NCBI GenBank assembly: GCA_036346395.1
Contig: CM070601.1
Span: 13,699,763-13,763,762, forward strand
Source of the DNA: Hsuehochloa calcarea
Taxonomy: Eukaryota > Streptophyta > Magnoliopsida > Poales > Poaceae
Direction: 5' to 3'
DNA: 64,000 nt
How positions within the stretch are numbered: the first letter of the stretch is position 1; every line of letters starts with the position of its first letter. Both the position numbers and the translations under genes were made by a program. This document shows, in pieces, positions 11,990 to 24,885 of this stretch. The notes below the pieces were generated by a model. That model saw only the letters and a list, made by a program, of their open reading frames with translations. It was not told where the DNA came from and searched no databases.

Positions 11990-13000
11990 TCATGTTTGGT
12001 TCATGGAGTCTTCCCCCCTGTTCAATACATATCTTTGGTGGACGTTTCCGCGGTTTGAGATTCTTTGACCCAGTATAGGTCTGTCCCTCTTCTTACTAAG
12101 AGTGGTGGAGTTAGATGCTGAACCCAAAATCCAGGATGGTTCTACTATTTTAGGTGCATTTACCACTGGTATATACGACTTTGTAACTCCTTTATGATCC
12201 ATGAATGAATTTGGCAACTGATTTGCAAGATTTTGCAAATCTATTATCCTCTGAACCTCTTGTTCTGAGTCCTTAGTGCTTGGATCATTATTACAAAGAC
12301 TACTATCATTCCCTGATAGTTCCCGGCATTCCAACTTGGGGTCCTTCACCTCTAATGCTGTGAATAGTTCTTTATTAAATACAATTTCAGTGTATCTTGC
12401 TTTTAGCAAATACCCTGTCATGGGCTCTAAATTTTTTATTATAGATGAAGATTCAAATCTCACGTAAATTCCCAATTTACAGTGGAGTCTTATTGACGTA
12501 CGCTGAGGAGGTGAGATAGGTATGTAAAAGGTACAATAGAATTCACGCAGATGATAAATACTTGGCTCTTTCCCATGCACTAATTGGAAAGGTGACAACT
12601 TATGGTATGCGGATGGCCAGAGTCGTATTAATGCTGACGCATATAATACGATATATCCCCAACACGTAGTTGGTAGATTGGAACTCATTAACAAGGGTTT
12701 AACAATCATCTTGATCCTCTTGATTAATGATTCAACAAGTCCATTCTGAGTATGAACATGTGGGACTGAATGTTCCACTATTATACCTAAGGTCATGCAA
12801 TAGTCATTAAATACTTTTGAGGTAAATTATCCAGCATTATCCATTCTTATGGATTGGATCCTGTGATCAAGAAACTTTGCCCTTAGTGTAATAATGTGTG
12901 AAATCAGCTTAGTAAAGGCGTGATTCCTAGTGGATAATAGACATACATGTGTTCACCGAGTGGATGCGTCTATTAGTACCATACAATACTTGAATGGCCC
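11990..13000 (-). pseudogene. Copia integrase remnant
   Basis: The 268-residue frame 12796-11990 reads as the C-terminal half of a copia integrase: EHSVPHVHTQNGLVESLIKR with the conserved glutamate of the DDE triad, then the LPTTCWG and SPFQLVHGKEPS blocks and the GIYVRFESSSIIKNLEP segment. Upstream similarity runs to about 13000 in interrupted frames that include a stop. Confidence 0.8.
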
Positions 13001-13011
13001 AAACATGGGCT

Positions 13012-13560
13012 CTATAGGTCCGCATATATCCCCTGAATCCTCTCAAGGAAAATTGTCAATTCATCCTTGATCTTAAGATACGAGGGTCTCTTAATGAACT
13101 TGCCTTTTAGATAGGCTTCATACACAAAGTGTGATAGATCAGTGATGTCTTTGAACTTTAAGTTGTGGCTAGCAGAAAGTTGTAGTATCTGGCACATCAT
13201 ATTGTCTCCAAGATGACCCAGATGTTCATGTCACATTCTAAATAGTTTGGGGTCTTTAACCTGGACGCTCACGCAACACACTCTTCATCATGTTTAATAA
13301 ACGTGTAGTATAATCTGGAGAAGAACGTAGGGAGTTTCACTACTACATCTTTCCAATATCCCTCTTCTTAGTGATAAGAATGTACTCAACCATTCTTCTT
13401 CCTCTGTTTTCACATGGAAACCATTATTTTGGATATATTTGAAACTTAGTAGAGTTCTAATCAAGTCCAGGAACAATAATGCATTCTCAGTTATTATTTT
13501 TGTTCCCATCGATACGACTATCGTGGCTCTTCCAGTACCCATAGTTGCCGGTCTTAGAAC
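13012..13560 (-). pseudogene. Copia protease and gag-pre-integrase remnant
   Basis: Frame 13542-13294 contains a protease-flanking segment (GTGRATIVVSMGTK ... LLSFKYIQNNGFHV). Frame 13200-13012 contains the gag-pre-integrase block (YLKGKFIKRPSYLKIKDE). They lie in the order and spacing expected between gag and integrase but are frameshifted relative to each other. Confidence 0.65.
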
Positions 13561-13908
13561 TAAAGGGTTGGAAATACTTCATATCCCTTAGGATAGAATT
13601 TGTGGTACAACTGTCCACAAGACAGAGTTCATGTTCTCACTCCATTGTACATTTGCATGAACTGCAAATACTTTATTTATTTCATGAACTAAAGATTACA
13701 AGAAGAAATTTTAATTCCCAATAGTAATATTGTTGACTAATTTAGGATTAACAAATTTTGGTGTTCAATTTGGTAACACTATCCTAAACATACCATGAAT
13801 TGACTTCCAAATTTAAGAAGATAATGGAGATTTAGGATTCTCCTCATCCTTCCGTGGACATGGCTCATCCGCCTTAGCTCCCAGCTTGAGTAGCCTTTTG
13901 ACGGTTCT

Positions 13909-14664
13909 CTATCTGATTCCTACTACTGCTTGCTTCACTTGATGGGGTGTAATAGGGAGAACTTCTAACAATCTCCTACTATCCCAGTTGTTACCACTTC
14001 TTACCCACCTCTTGGACATCTGTCTGCTAGTCCCACCAAATCCCCTAGAACTAGAATAATATCTGAAGTGTGTCCTAAGATGTAGTGCACCAGAGCGCTC
14101 TATCTCCCATAGAGTATTGATTAGTTGATAATGATCTCTGAAGTTCCTTTCTCTCAGAACCAATATGAGGGAAACATTCTACAGATGGGGATTTAGGAGA
14201 GTGTGTTCAATCAGTTCATCCTCAGTCATGTTCCTCCCTAACAATCTTAGGGTGCTCACAACATGAGTGAGGTCTCTATTGTATGTGGTCATGGATTCAT
14301 AATATTGAATCTTCATAGTTATCCATTTGTTATAGTTCTCATTGGCGAGAGACTGCCTTTGACTAATATCAAACCTCATAGTTAGGTGATCCCAGAGTTC
14401 ACTAGGGTCTTGGATAGCAATAAGCTCTTGGTCGAGGTTCATATACAAGTGGTTCTTGAGGTATAACAAAGCCCATGCCCTGGCTGAAATGGTAGCATGC
14501 CTGTTTGGCACAAGTGCATGATTGAGGTCACGTGCAGTGAGATGCATCCTTGCCTCAACTACCCATGCCGGGTGGTTACTGCAGTCACACTTCAACTCAG
14601 GAAATTCCCCTCTTGGCATGGTCCTAAACATACCGTCCATGTCGCCTACATCACTATATAGCAA
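13909..14664 (-). pseudogene. Copia gag remnant
   Basis: Frame 14664-14179 (161 residues) shows a capsid-like segment of the UBN2/retrotran_gag kind: DLNHALVPNR, SARAWALLYLKNHL, PSELWDHLTMRF and MTTYNRDLTHVVSTLRLLG. It continues after a frameshift in 14163-13909, which has arginine/glycine-rich, nucleocapsid-like content but no clean CCHC zinc knuckle. Confidence 0.7.
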
Positions 14665-15602
14665 TATATATAATTACCTTACCATAAGGTAATGAATAGG
14701 TACATCATGTACCGCATGAGTCAAAACATGTGTTACAATAATACAACGACTTGCATGAATAGTAAATATCAACTATACAAATTTCTAGTAATTTTATAGC
14801 CATATAACAATTACTACACTCACAAATTAATAGAAAAATAATTATTGGTATTTTAAATAAATCACAAAAGACTTAAATAAAAGAACAAAAAACTTTCAAG
14901 GTTTAATTTACAAAGTTCCACCAAGTGGAAGCCCTCATACTCTATTTCAAAAGTTCTAGGGGTCCTTTTTGCAGTAAGTTAGTTTAGAAGGACCCAATTT
15001 TAATAAACCAAGGACTTGCATTTAATTAAAAAGACCAAATGGTTTTTCTTCAAAAGCGCAAAGGATGGTCGGATCCCATCCCGACCGAGCCTTATGGGTT
15101 ATAACCAACGGCCCAGGTATGGCCTTTGCGCAGCCTGCTTACCTGGCCATCTAGGGTTTCCCCTAACCGTATCGCAGCTCAGCTTGAGTGCGCGCGCACG
15201 CACACATGTAGGAGTGTGGCGGTAGCCTCAGTGCGCACGACGATAGCGACACAAGCAGCAGCATGCGTGAGCTGTGTGGCAGCGATGCCACGGTTCGATG
15301 GCAGCGGTGGCATCCTACGATGGTTTGCGCGCCTGATCGGTCCTGGATTTATGCGGCGGCGGCTTACACCTGGTGCCCCACCTCGTTCTCACCATGGACG
15401 ATGGTGGTGGCGGTGGTGGCTGCTCTGTCCTCGCCGGGGACGGAGTCGGAGCCCCTAGCCTTGTTCGCACACACAAGCGGAAGCAGTGTAGCGTAGAGGC
15501 TGCCTCGGCCTGGCGTTGCCGCGGAGGCGATGATACAAGAACAGAGGTGGACGGCAGCGACGATGGTGCGGAGGCATTGAGGTCGTCCCGTCTCTCTTCT
15601 TC
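14665..15602 (-). other. Copia 5' leader, inner part
   Basis: AT-rich next to gag, then GC-rich from about 15060. Several overlapping open frames on both strands vary in frame and have low-complexity Arg/Pro/Ser content. They look like composition artefacts, not genes. Confidence 0.45.
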
Positions 15603-16307
15603 TGTAACACCCTGACCCAAAATTGGCTCAATGCCCAGCCCACCGTGGGGCGGACCCGCCACACATAGCACCTCACTTACACTTTCGTCCTCGCTTCGTG
15701 TAAAAGGGTTAACCCGGAAGTGCTACGTTTGGATCCAACAGGCATTATATACTAGTACAACTCACTTGAGACAAGCAATGTGGGACTAATCCCACCACAC
15801 AACTCCTCATGGGCCACATGGGCCACACTACGAGCAGGCCGGGGTATTACATTCACCCCCCCTTAAGGGCTGACGCCCTCGGCAGCATACCACATATGCG
15901 GCAAATGCCCAGAACCACCCCTCGGTACACGTCCGTGCGTCCAGTGCCGGCACATATGCCATGCCATGTGTCCACTCCGGGCCCACATGCGCCATGCGCC
16001 ATATGCCCGCGCTGCCCCCGCACGCCGCGTGCAATAAGGTTGATGCTCTGATACCATCTGTAACACCCTGACCCAAAATTGGCTCAATGCCCAGCCCACC
16101 GTGGGGCGGACCCGCCACACATAGCACCTCACTTACACTTTCGTCCTCGCTTCGTGTAAAAGGGTTAACCCGGAAGTGCTACGTTTGGATCCAACAGGCA
16201 TTATATACTAGTACAACTCACTTGAGACAAGCAATGTGGGACTAATCCCACCACACAACTCCTCATGGGCCACATGGGCCACACTACGAGCAGGCCGGGG
16301 TATTACA
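15603..16307 (-). mobile_element. TRIM (miniature LTR retrotransposon), recent insertion
   Basis: Two 249-bp LTRs (15603-15851 and 16059-16307), identical by eye, flank only 207 bp. Each runs TGTAACACC ... GGTATTACA as read on the plus strand. On the minus strand a TGGTATCAGAGC primer-binding site (16056-16045, initiator tRNA-Met type) lies two bases after the 5' LTR, and a polypurine tract AAGGGGGGGTGAA lies just before the 3' LTR (15864-15852). A perfect 5-bp target duplication TCTTC flanks it (15598-15602 and 16308-16312). There is no coding capacity, so transposition must rely on proteins supplied in trans. It is nested in the copia leader. Confidence 0.95.
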
Positions 16308-16929
16308 TCTTCTTAGGGGGAGCAGAGCGAAGATGACGAGAACGGTGGAGTATGGCGGTGACCACGGTGTGAAGGTATCAATTTGGCCTGCGACGTGCGG
16401 CACGGATGCGACACACGGCACACCTCGCCTGATGGTGATGTCCTTGCTACATGGAGCCTGACAATGCGCCTAGTGGCGAGTCCGATCCCGGTCGGTGATG
16501 CGGCGCACATGCGGAGGTGTGTTTCCGTTGCTTAGACAGTGGTTTCCAGCGGCGCACGTGCGGAGCAGCACTGTCGGGCGGTGATCGGCGAAGGTACGCA
16601 GATGTGTACCCGAACTAACCTTGGTGGAGTCTGGCGCTACGTGAGCGGATGCGAATGGCTAGTTGGCTCGGTTGGTCGGCGGCGGTGATGGTGCACCAGC
16701 GTGTATGCGGAGGCATATGGCTAGTGTGGCCCGGGGAAGGCGCGGTCGGTGCGCACGCGGAGGCGTGCACCCGGCTGGCCAGCTGGATGGATGACAATGA
16801 ACAATAGAATAAAAACTAATCTACTAAAAAGTATATTACCGCTAGAATTAAAAAAATTAGATCAAAGCAACGTACCATGAAGCCTTATCTTAGAGTATTA
16901 TCATACTAAAAATGTGTTGTATAATCAAG
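16308..16929 (-). other. Copia 5' leader, outer part
   Basis: GC-rich to about 16800, then AT-rich up to the right LTR. It is interrupted from the inner leader only by the TRIM. No copia primer-binding site could be identified next to the LTR, probably through decay. Confidence 0.45.
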
Positions 16930-17235
16930 GCCACGAAGCTCTCAACTCACAAATAATAAACAATAGACAAGAGCACAAGGATGTAGTCACAATATTATCT
17001 TTTTATTGATCTCTTTGCATGTAGCCTTGCGTGTACAATGAGAACCACATGCCCCACTTTATATAGGAGGAGGGTGTCTCCCTTCATGTATGAATAGACA
17101 ATATGAGACTAAACTAATTAATGATCATTGTGAGCTGACAACTCCCTAATGGGCCTTTGTTTAGGTAATGAACATTTGTTTAGGTAAAGTGTCCACACAT
17201 AATCGGGCCTCAGAAACAGACCGATATACAATAGC
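16930..17235 (-). repeat. 5' LTR of the copia element
   Basis: It aligns with the left LTR from AATAATAAACAATAG to CCGATATACAAT. Compared with the left copy it carries two small internal duplications, of TTTGTTTAGGTAA and of CCTCAGAAACAGACCGATAT. The outer end has lost the canonical terminal dinucleotide. Confidence 0.65.
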
Positions 17236-17496
17236 CTCAGAAACAGACCGATATACAATAATACTATGTATAGTTTTCTGCGTGTCTTTGGCATGATCAT
17301 AAATTGCTTGAGTGTACGACAAATGTTATTACTGGGAATATGGTTGCATAAAAGGACCTTGTTAAAAAGGCTTTTGGAGCCATGTTTAGAAATGGCTTCC
17401 AAATCCATCCCTTGGTCTTTGTAGTATTGTTCTCCCCTCCAGCTATAGTTCTCAACATTTTGAACCCATCCAAATGAACCTCACGGGTACCCTACA

Positions 17497-20400
17497 TGTA
17501 ACATCCCAAATTTTAGGTTTGTATTTCAAATGTATAAAAATATGATCATTTTAAAACTTTTGATGCATCTTGTTGTCATTTATTTTATTTGGATTTACAT
17601 CCAAGGTTTTATTAGATTTTCAAAACCTAAACATCAATTTATGGAAAACATAAACCTTTTGGATAATTAAAAACAAATTGAAATAAAAGATAACAATTAA
17701 AATCCCAACTCAGCATAACTAAACTGCATAAAATGGTAAATTAATTCAAGCATTTTTTTTTTTGGAAATTCTCCTCACATCAAATAATAAAAGCACAAGC
17801 AAAACAGAAACTTAAAAGATTTTTAGAGAAGAATATAGAACCAATAAAACCCCAAGAAAATTTCCCAATAATCCTCACTGTATTCTCAGCCTCCCCAATT
17901 TTTTTTTTTTGTAATTTTTGGAGCTCAAAATATATGTTTAGAAATCCACTTAACGCCTCAGCCTTTTAATAAAAAACTGGAAAGTTATTTCCTTTTTCTC
18001 TTCCACTGACCACCCGGTCCCACCCACAGAGTTCATCTTCCACGCACCCCTGCGCCTTAGCGCCAACACTGGCTACCATGGCCACGCACCCGTGTGCATG
18101 CGTTAGCATGGTTTGCCGCCCCCGGTTTGCCTGGTGCCCATGCCTCGCCTAGCCAACCACAACCGCGTCATGGCATGCCCTACACTACAAGGAGGCATTC
18201 CCCTCTGTCAATTTGAAGAATCCCCCACCGGAGCACCGCGCGCCACCATCTTCTCCAACCCTGGCCGATTTCCGCTGTCACCTTCGTCGACCTTTATTCA
18301 TTATGCCTCCCTCCCATTACTCTCTCCGTGAGTGACACCTAGTCTCCCTTAACCTTCCCCTACCTCTCACCCGCTCTCTCTTCCTCTCCAGGGTCGCCGC
18401 CACGAAGGACCTCCCCGTGTTGCTCGTGGTTGCCACCACCGGCCTAACTCTAGTCTCCTCCGCCTCCACCGACCGGCTTGGTAAGTCCCCCACACCCCAT
18501 GGCTGCTCATGCTCCCGCTAGTTCCTCCTCTATCCCTCTCCGACGCCGCCTCCATGTTTCACCTCCACGGCCGGCCGCCGCTCGCATCCTCCCGACCGCC
18601 ACTGGCGACCTCTTGCCGCAACACCACCACCCCTTAGTTCTCCTCCACCCCACGGTTCCATTTTTTCTACTCTCAGCCGCTGCCATCCACCCACTCGTCG
18701 GCGACTAGCGCCACCCCAAACTACCCGAGCTGCCCCTGTTCTACCTCCCATGTCTCTGTGTGCTCCCCACTCTCTGTCACTGAAAAATAAGGCACAGTTG
18801 TAAAACAAACTGCTAACTAATCCTAGGACTGGTAATGGAACCACTCAAATGAGTTAACAAAAACTTGAAGTTTGAATTATCAAGAAGTTTTAGTTAACAA
18901 TACCTCAAATCAGAAAAAGCTACTTCAAAAGAATGAAGGAACAAAGAAGGCAATCTGAAGATAAATGGAATTGTCAGTAGGCTAGTGCCATTCTAATACA
19001 AGTTCTGAGAAAGTTATTGATTCAATTAGTACTTTATCTAAGTGTTGTGATTAGTTAATTGATCACTTAAATGATTTAACAAATTTGAAGTTGAGATGTG
19101 TAGGAAGTTTAGCTAGTGTCATTTCTGTCCAGAAGGACTTCTGCAAGATAGATGAACAGACAAGTGCTTTGTCAGTGAAACTCATTTGTCAAGCCATCTA
19201 ATGCTAACCAGACTTGTGGCTGTCCATTAAGTCACTCAAAGAGATTAATAAAAATTGAAATTTGAAGGAAGTTAGATAATGGCACTTTAGTTCAAAGATT
19301 TTCCTTCTGTAATAAGTTTGAACAAAGAAGTTAAAATGATGATACCTTGAAATGACAGTAGGCAAATGATTTTGCTAATACAAGTAGTTAGAAATTCTAT
19401 TGACTCATTTAGCCATTTGGACATCTCCCTAACAAAGGCAACCCAATGAGAAAACAAGAATTGAAAATGGTTATTCAAAAATAAAACATGAACCTCCACC
19501 AAACCATTGGATAGTTAACAAAGTAGTTAGTAAGCTAATTAGTCAAGTGAACACTGTAATTAGCAAATTGAGATTTTGGGCTAATAAAAATATTTGTTAA
19601 CAACACCTCAAAACAGCAAAAATCCTTTTTATGAATGCTGAACAGAAAAGGTGATTAAAAGAAAACTCGAACTGTTAGTGAAACCCATTTGCAAAAACCA
19701 TCTACCAAATGGTAACAAGTGTTATGGCTGTTATTTAAGACACTCAAGTGAATTAACAAATGTGAAGTACGAAATTTGTAGGAAGTTAGCTAGTAATACT
19801 TCAGTTCAAAGGTTTTCCTTTTGTAAGGTACATGAACAGAGAATATAACCTAAGAGTCATTAAAAATAACAGTAGGTAAATGACATGGTTAAAACAAATG
19901 GTTAGAAACTTTATTAATTCAAATAGCCATTAAGCATTTATCTAGCAGCAGAACACCAATCTGAAAGACAAGTATTGCGAAGGGTTATTCAAAAACCAAT
20001 AGTGAACAACCAATTGATCAAAGAAAAGATTTAGTGAGCAAATTATTCAAAGAGAGCTTGGATTAGACAAAGAATTAATAGGATACGAAATAATAACAAA
20101 AGGAACTATTAAAATAAGCTAGACCTCCCATGCAAGTCATGGACAGTATTAAGCCAACAACAAATCAAATCAAATGGAAGTTAACTTTATCTAACCTACA
20201 TCGTTAATAGTTTATAGTAAGAAGAACAAATTATAGAATGAGATGATCCATTTTCAATTCAAAAGAAATGCACTCTCACTGATGGAAAACATAAATTTTG
20301 GAAAATAAACTCTTAGCTTCACCTCTATCTATTTTCACGATTTAACAACCGAAGCAAATCAAAACGCTACTAACTTTTACATACAAACTCGAAATTAATT

Positions 20401-22150
20401 GAATCTTTTTGATAAATTCATCAAAAATCAACATATATAATACTATGTAAAAATATTTGGTTTTTCTTACTGTTGAATTTATTTCTCCATTTGTGTTTTA
20501 TTTTTGGTTCTTTCAATCAGACGTTGATTTCGCGAGAGAATATTTCGACGATCATCCATCCTCATATTCAGAGCAACAAGAGAAAGACAAGCACCCTATT
20601 TGATCATATTGATCCTAGTATTTTACTTACTATACTTTGTTTTGCAAGTTCTATTATTGCATGCGTGTATGTTTGATATTAAACTGCTATGTCTGGGATA
20701 TCGGTAGTTGTAGATCCTATTTGTTGCATATGTCTCCTTGAAATATTGATTCCTTACTGTTGTAGCAATTATATTATGGGTTAGATAATATATAATATCA
20801 TTTGGGGATATTTGAGTGCGTCTATCGCACAACTGCTAAATAGAGCGATAGATCTTTCTGAAAATGTATAAAAGGGCAATATGATAAATGTGAATTTCGA
20901 AGATTTATTAAAAATATCCAGATGGATGTGCCTCTGTTAGTTTGTATGAAAATAAAATGAAAAACCTAATTTTAGACGCAGACGAGTTATATTATATTAT
21001 GAGAAAGTGGGAGAGGAGTCTCACTAGTAGATAGAGGGAGATTCTCGCCCGGGTCAATTAAGGATCGAACGCCGGTATATCCGACCTAAGCATAAGCGTA
21101 CAACCACATATGCTATATGGGGTGGCCTTAGCTAATTAGGTTATCAAGAACTAGCCTTTCATGAGAGGTAGGCATGAGACGCGCGAGCATATGTTTGTCG
21201 CCGACATAACGACGAATGCCTCACTAAGACAGGTGTACCGAGTAGGGTACCATCGGGTCCAGTGAGGATAAACATTCGACGGGCTAAGTGCAAGGTTAGG
21301 GATAGATAATTGAAAGGCTTCGACACGTGCCATAGACTGCTTACCTAAGGTAGTGAGCAGTGGTATCGACGGATGCCAAACAAACTTGGGAAGTCGTATT
21401 ATATGGGTAAAGTTGTACCTCTCCGCAGAGTGTAAATCTATTATAATAGCCATGCTCGTGGTGATGAGCGTGCTAAGTGTAGTATTGTTGGGTATAGTCT
21501 TGATTTTCACAAAAAATATCTTATCGAAAAAGCATGAAAAATGGTTTGTGATTTATAATTGAGTTAATTGTCGAGTTATGACTGAACATGAAATATCTGA
21601 GGAGGGTTGCGAGTTGTAGTTGTTATTATTGGTGATTCATTCAATTACTTATTACTATCCAGTATCTATTTAACTACTCTTTCAAATTCCGTTGCAAAGC
21701 ACTAATTAGGAGTATTGCAAATAAAATCTGCTTATCGTAAATTAAGTTGTAGCATAGAGCCTCCTCTTTGATTAGCTTTGCATTTATATACAATTTACGA
21801 TACACTACAGGTCTTGCTGAGTACGTATTGTACTCAATCTTGTTTATGTTGTTGTTTAGAGTATGAGGAGGAACCAACCCCAGATGATGTTTTCTTCGCA
21901 CCCGGAACCGGAGGGTCCGGTGACGGGATTATCTAGGATTTGTTCCTTGTCGGTTGCCTTTGGGCTGGATGGGTATGCCGTTGGAGCTTTTGGCTACTCT
22001 TGTTATTTCTTCTGCTGCTACTTTACCCTGTTAATATTTGGCCGGTCGACCACTGATGTAATAACTGTACCACTTAAGTTAAGTACCATTTGTCTTACTT
22101 TTATATGTGTATGTATGGATGTGAATGTCAAATATTGTGAATGTGTGTAC
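17497..22150 (+). mobile_element. Long Ty3/gypsy-type LTR (solo or truncated)
   Basis: It begins TGTAACATCCC and shares the layout of the 46321-50218 LTR: an AT-rich start, a GC-rich block near 18-18.7 kb, a short segment near TTGATCCTA, the motif ATGGGTAAAGTTGTAC, and a GATGATGT ... ACCGGAGG segment close to the end. This resembles the long LTRs of rice RIRE-type gypsy elements. No pol sequence is adjacent. The 3' border and a target duplication could not be fixed, so the right limit is approximate. Confidence 0.6.
18842..20000 (+). repeat. Degenerate ~512-bp tandem duplication inside the gypsy LTR
   Basis: Landmarks recur in the same order: CACTCAA-GA-TTAA-AAA near 18842, 19062, 19231 and 19741; GTTCAAAG-TTTTCCTT near 19285 and 19800; AACAGTAGG-AAATGA near 19352 and 19867, with a more distant copy near 18970. 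The offset is about 510-515 bases for the closest pair and about 380 for the older one. Confidence 0.65.
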
Positions 22151-24689
22151 TAGTTATTGATTATGTAACTAATATAATATACATATAAAGTCTTTGAGTA
22201 TTCCACATCCAGAGAGTCTAATACTACACGCCTACGCAAAGTGACGGAGGGAGTGCGGGGCGACGCGAGTCAAGGCTCCCCCCTAAACATGCCAAAAATT
22301 TTCGTACACCCCTCGATTTTCTAGGCTAAAAATACTTCAAGCATGTCATGTGTTTGAAAGTTGACGCATGTGTATAGCGTCTTCTAATCATGTAAATTGT
22401 GTTTTTTTTGTCAGTGCACTGTGTACAGAAGAGCAGTCGCATTTGTCCCCACCGCATCGCTAGCCTCTGCCGACTCCTATTGTCCCGACCAACAGTTACA
22501 GCTCACGGCCGGCGACCCGACGGCTGGCATACGCCTTTCTCCTTTCTTTTTTTCCCCTTCTTCCTCTGAAAGCCTGAAAGATCCAATGAAATTTCTTTGG
22601 ATACCTAAAGACTGACAGTTGGAACTTGGAATCCTTAATCCATTTGTAACCAACTTTTATTTGTAATTCTAACATCTTTAATCATACCACAACGCGTGCG
22701 ATCTTAACATTACAAAAACACGTTATCACGTCATTCCAAACGGCAAATATCAAGCAAACGGCATTCTGCATTCTGCATTCTGCACGTCGGCACCTCACTG
22801 CCAGGGAACTCCCAAGTCGTCAGTCAGCGCCGCCTTCACAGTGTGTGAACTCGGCTACCGTTCCAAGCGAGAAATTGGGCCCCTGGAAAAAAAATATCAT
22901 CGAAGCATGTGGTTACAAGCACACAAGCGTATAATCTTACATACGATACGCCGATCAGACAGCGATGTTTGGGATAATTTCTGAAGTTTTCTGTGATCCT
23001 ATCATCGTATGCGTTCTAGAGAGCATGGACTTTGATGCCGATTTTACCCCTGCCCGATAGGCGAGGGACTCTTCTGGATTGTGAGTTCAACTCGTGCTCC
23101 CCCGCGTCTATGTACAGCGAATCTAGAAGGGGGAGGGTGGAGTGCCATGTACGAAAAACCATTGCGAACTTTTGTCGAAAGTGGGCCCGCTTGTCAGTGA
23201 TGTTCGCGTAAGTATATATCGCACTTCTTCTGGAAGAAGCTTTGTGATGACAAAACAGCATGCCGGAATTCAGATGATTCTGTTATCGACTTGTTTCATC
23301 GGTCAAGCCACCGATAAAAAAAACTAAAACTAAAACTAAAACTAATCATCGTCTTCTCAGAAAAGTTTCTCTGATACGCAAATTTTTCGTTGAGATCGAT
23401 GTAGTTTAACTAGGATCAAATATATCTATTATGCCAAATTCAGGGTAAAACTGTAAACGTAAGGCCGTTCTTGCAAGGAAATTGCCGTTAGATTGAGACA
23501 GGTTTTCACGGTACCGGATAAGAGTGAATAGAAAACCACATGTTACTATACGTGATTTTTTTTTTTGCTTGCTTGGAGATATGGAAGCCACGTGGTGTTT
23601 TTCGGAGGTGCTTCTATGCATCTCTATTTGAAAGTTCCGCAAATATTAAAGCATGAATAAAGGATGGGCGGCGATTGTTTATCCCTTCCCTTGCTTCAAG
23701 ATTCGTGTAACTTGTATTGAGAGGGTGATGTATACAAGCACTATTCGATGTTTTTTTTGTGTGGTGCATATGGTGGCACTGCCCTGTTCAGTATTAATGG
23801 TTTTGGGGGGTTTTTTTTTTTAAAAAAAAGAAAGGGTACAGCTTTCTAAGGGAAAATATGCGCTCGTGAAAAATCTTTTGATTTTATTCAATCGAAGCTG
23901 GTCCGTGCAGGATGTTACCTAAAAGAAACGTAGTTATCTGCAAAGAATATCATTATTCTGCATACTAGTTTTTTTTTTTTTAAGAATCTCTTGGTCTTTG
24001 CGAATGGTCCCTTTTTTTCTTTCCTTAAACGTCAGGAGTGACCGGGATCATGCTTTAATATTTCTAATATTTTTTTTGCCGATAATTCAGAGTATCATTC
24101 AGGAGCTACTGTTCTAATAAGTACAAGTACTAGAAAATTCTGTGGCCCTGTGTCCTTTTCTGGTTAGTCTCGAGTAGCTTGATCGATGTTGCTTGTCACA
24201 GAGCTACATAGATTTCTTGGGCTACACTTTTTACGAGTTACAAGCAGTCAAGCAGGTTATGGCAGCCGAATTATATGACACTTGACATTAGTAAGTTCAC
24301 ACACTATTTATGTGAGATGGATCCCCCGGACCATCTACAAATGACTGGTGATATTAAAGGTACATGCTTAGTTATGCTTCGTTTTGAAAGGTTAGAAATT
24401 ACTATAATAATCTTTAAATTAGAAAAATAATTTTTTTAGGAATTCTATCATTAATTGAGAGAGAAAAAAGAAGAAGAAAAGATCTTAGATGTCCGTTAGA
24501 TGGCCCACTTTAATTATACGAAACTGCTATTTCTCTGTCGCATGTTTTTTCCTCTGATTTCAGTCGGTTTTTCGTCCGTTTGATTCGCTTTGAGATTTGT
24601 GTTTTCTTTTCCAGGTTGCTTACAAGGATTTTTCCATGGTTTTCGATCGTTTCCTGGGCGTTTTTCCCTGATGAAATCTCGATGGGGTT
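22151..24689. other. Unassigned intergenic DNA
   Basis: This region holds small simple repeats (CATTCTG three times near 22765, ACTAAA runs near 23322, several poly-T tracts between 23740 and 24080). I saw no coding exon, RNA gene or clear transposon termini. Confidence 0.4.
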
Positions 24690-24885
24690 GCGTAGCGCAG
24701 ACGAGCGCTACGGACAATCGCTTCTGCGTGCGGAGAACGACAAGATCCGATCGCGAGAACATCGCCATGCGCGAGGCGCTTAAGAACGTCATCTGCCCGA
24801 CCTGCGGCGGCCCGCCCGTCGCCGAGGACTACTTCGACGAGCAGAAGCTCCGCATGGAGAACGCCCGCCTCAAGGAAGAGGTAAT
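24690..24885 (+). pseudogene. HD-Zip class IV homeobox gene fragment, frameshifted
   Basis: Two overlapping frames give RYGQSLLRAENDKIR and then ENIAMREALKNVICPTCGGP followed by VAEDYFDEQKLRMENARLKEE. That is the leucine-zipper/ZLZ segment with the CPTCGG loop typical of GL2/ROC (HD-Zip IV) epidermal transcription factors. One extra base after ATCCG, near 24752, shifts the frame. The fragment stops at GAG followed by GTAATC, which looks like an authentic exon-intron border, so it arose from genomic DNA and not from cDNA. Homeodomain and START domains are absent nearby. Confidence 0.85.

Larger units (their letters stand above)
9549..17235 (-). mobile_element. Degenerate Ty1/copia retrotransposon, whole element
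   Basis: Read on the minus strand the order is 5' LTR (about 17235-16930), a long GC-rich leader, gag, protease, integrase and RT/RNase H, then the 3' LTR (9832-9549). This is the copia order, with integrase before reverse transcriptase. Every domain carries frameshifts or stops and the two LTRs differ at many positions, so the element is old and inactive. A TRIM is nested in the leader. No target duplication was established. Confidence 0.85.

Noticed and set aside
15828..16132. Frames repeated at 15315-15676 and 15828-16132 that begin with the same peptide
   Set aside because: The shared peptide start comes from the duplicated LTR sequence, not from a gene family.
15603..16307. Possible CRISPR-like or satellite direct repeat
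   Set aside because: The two 249-bp repeats with primer-binding site, polypurine tract and 5-bp target duplication are LTRs of a TRIM.
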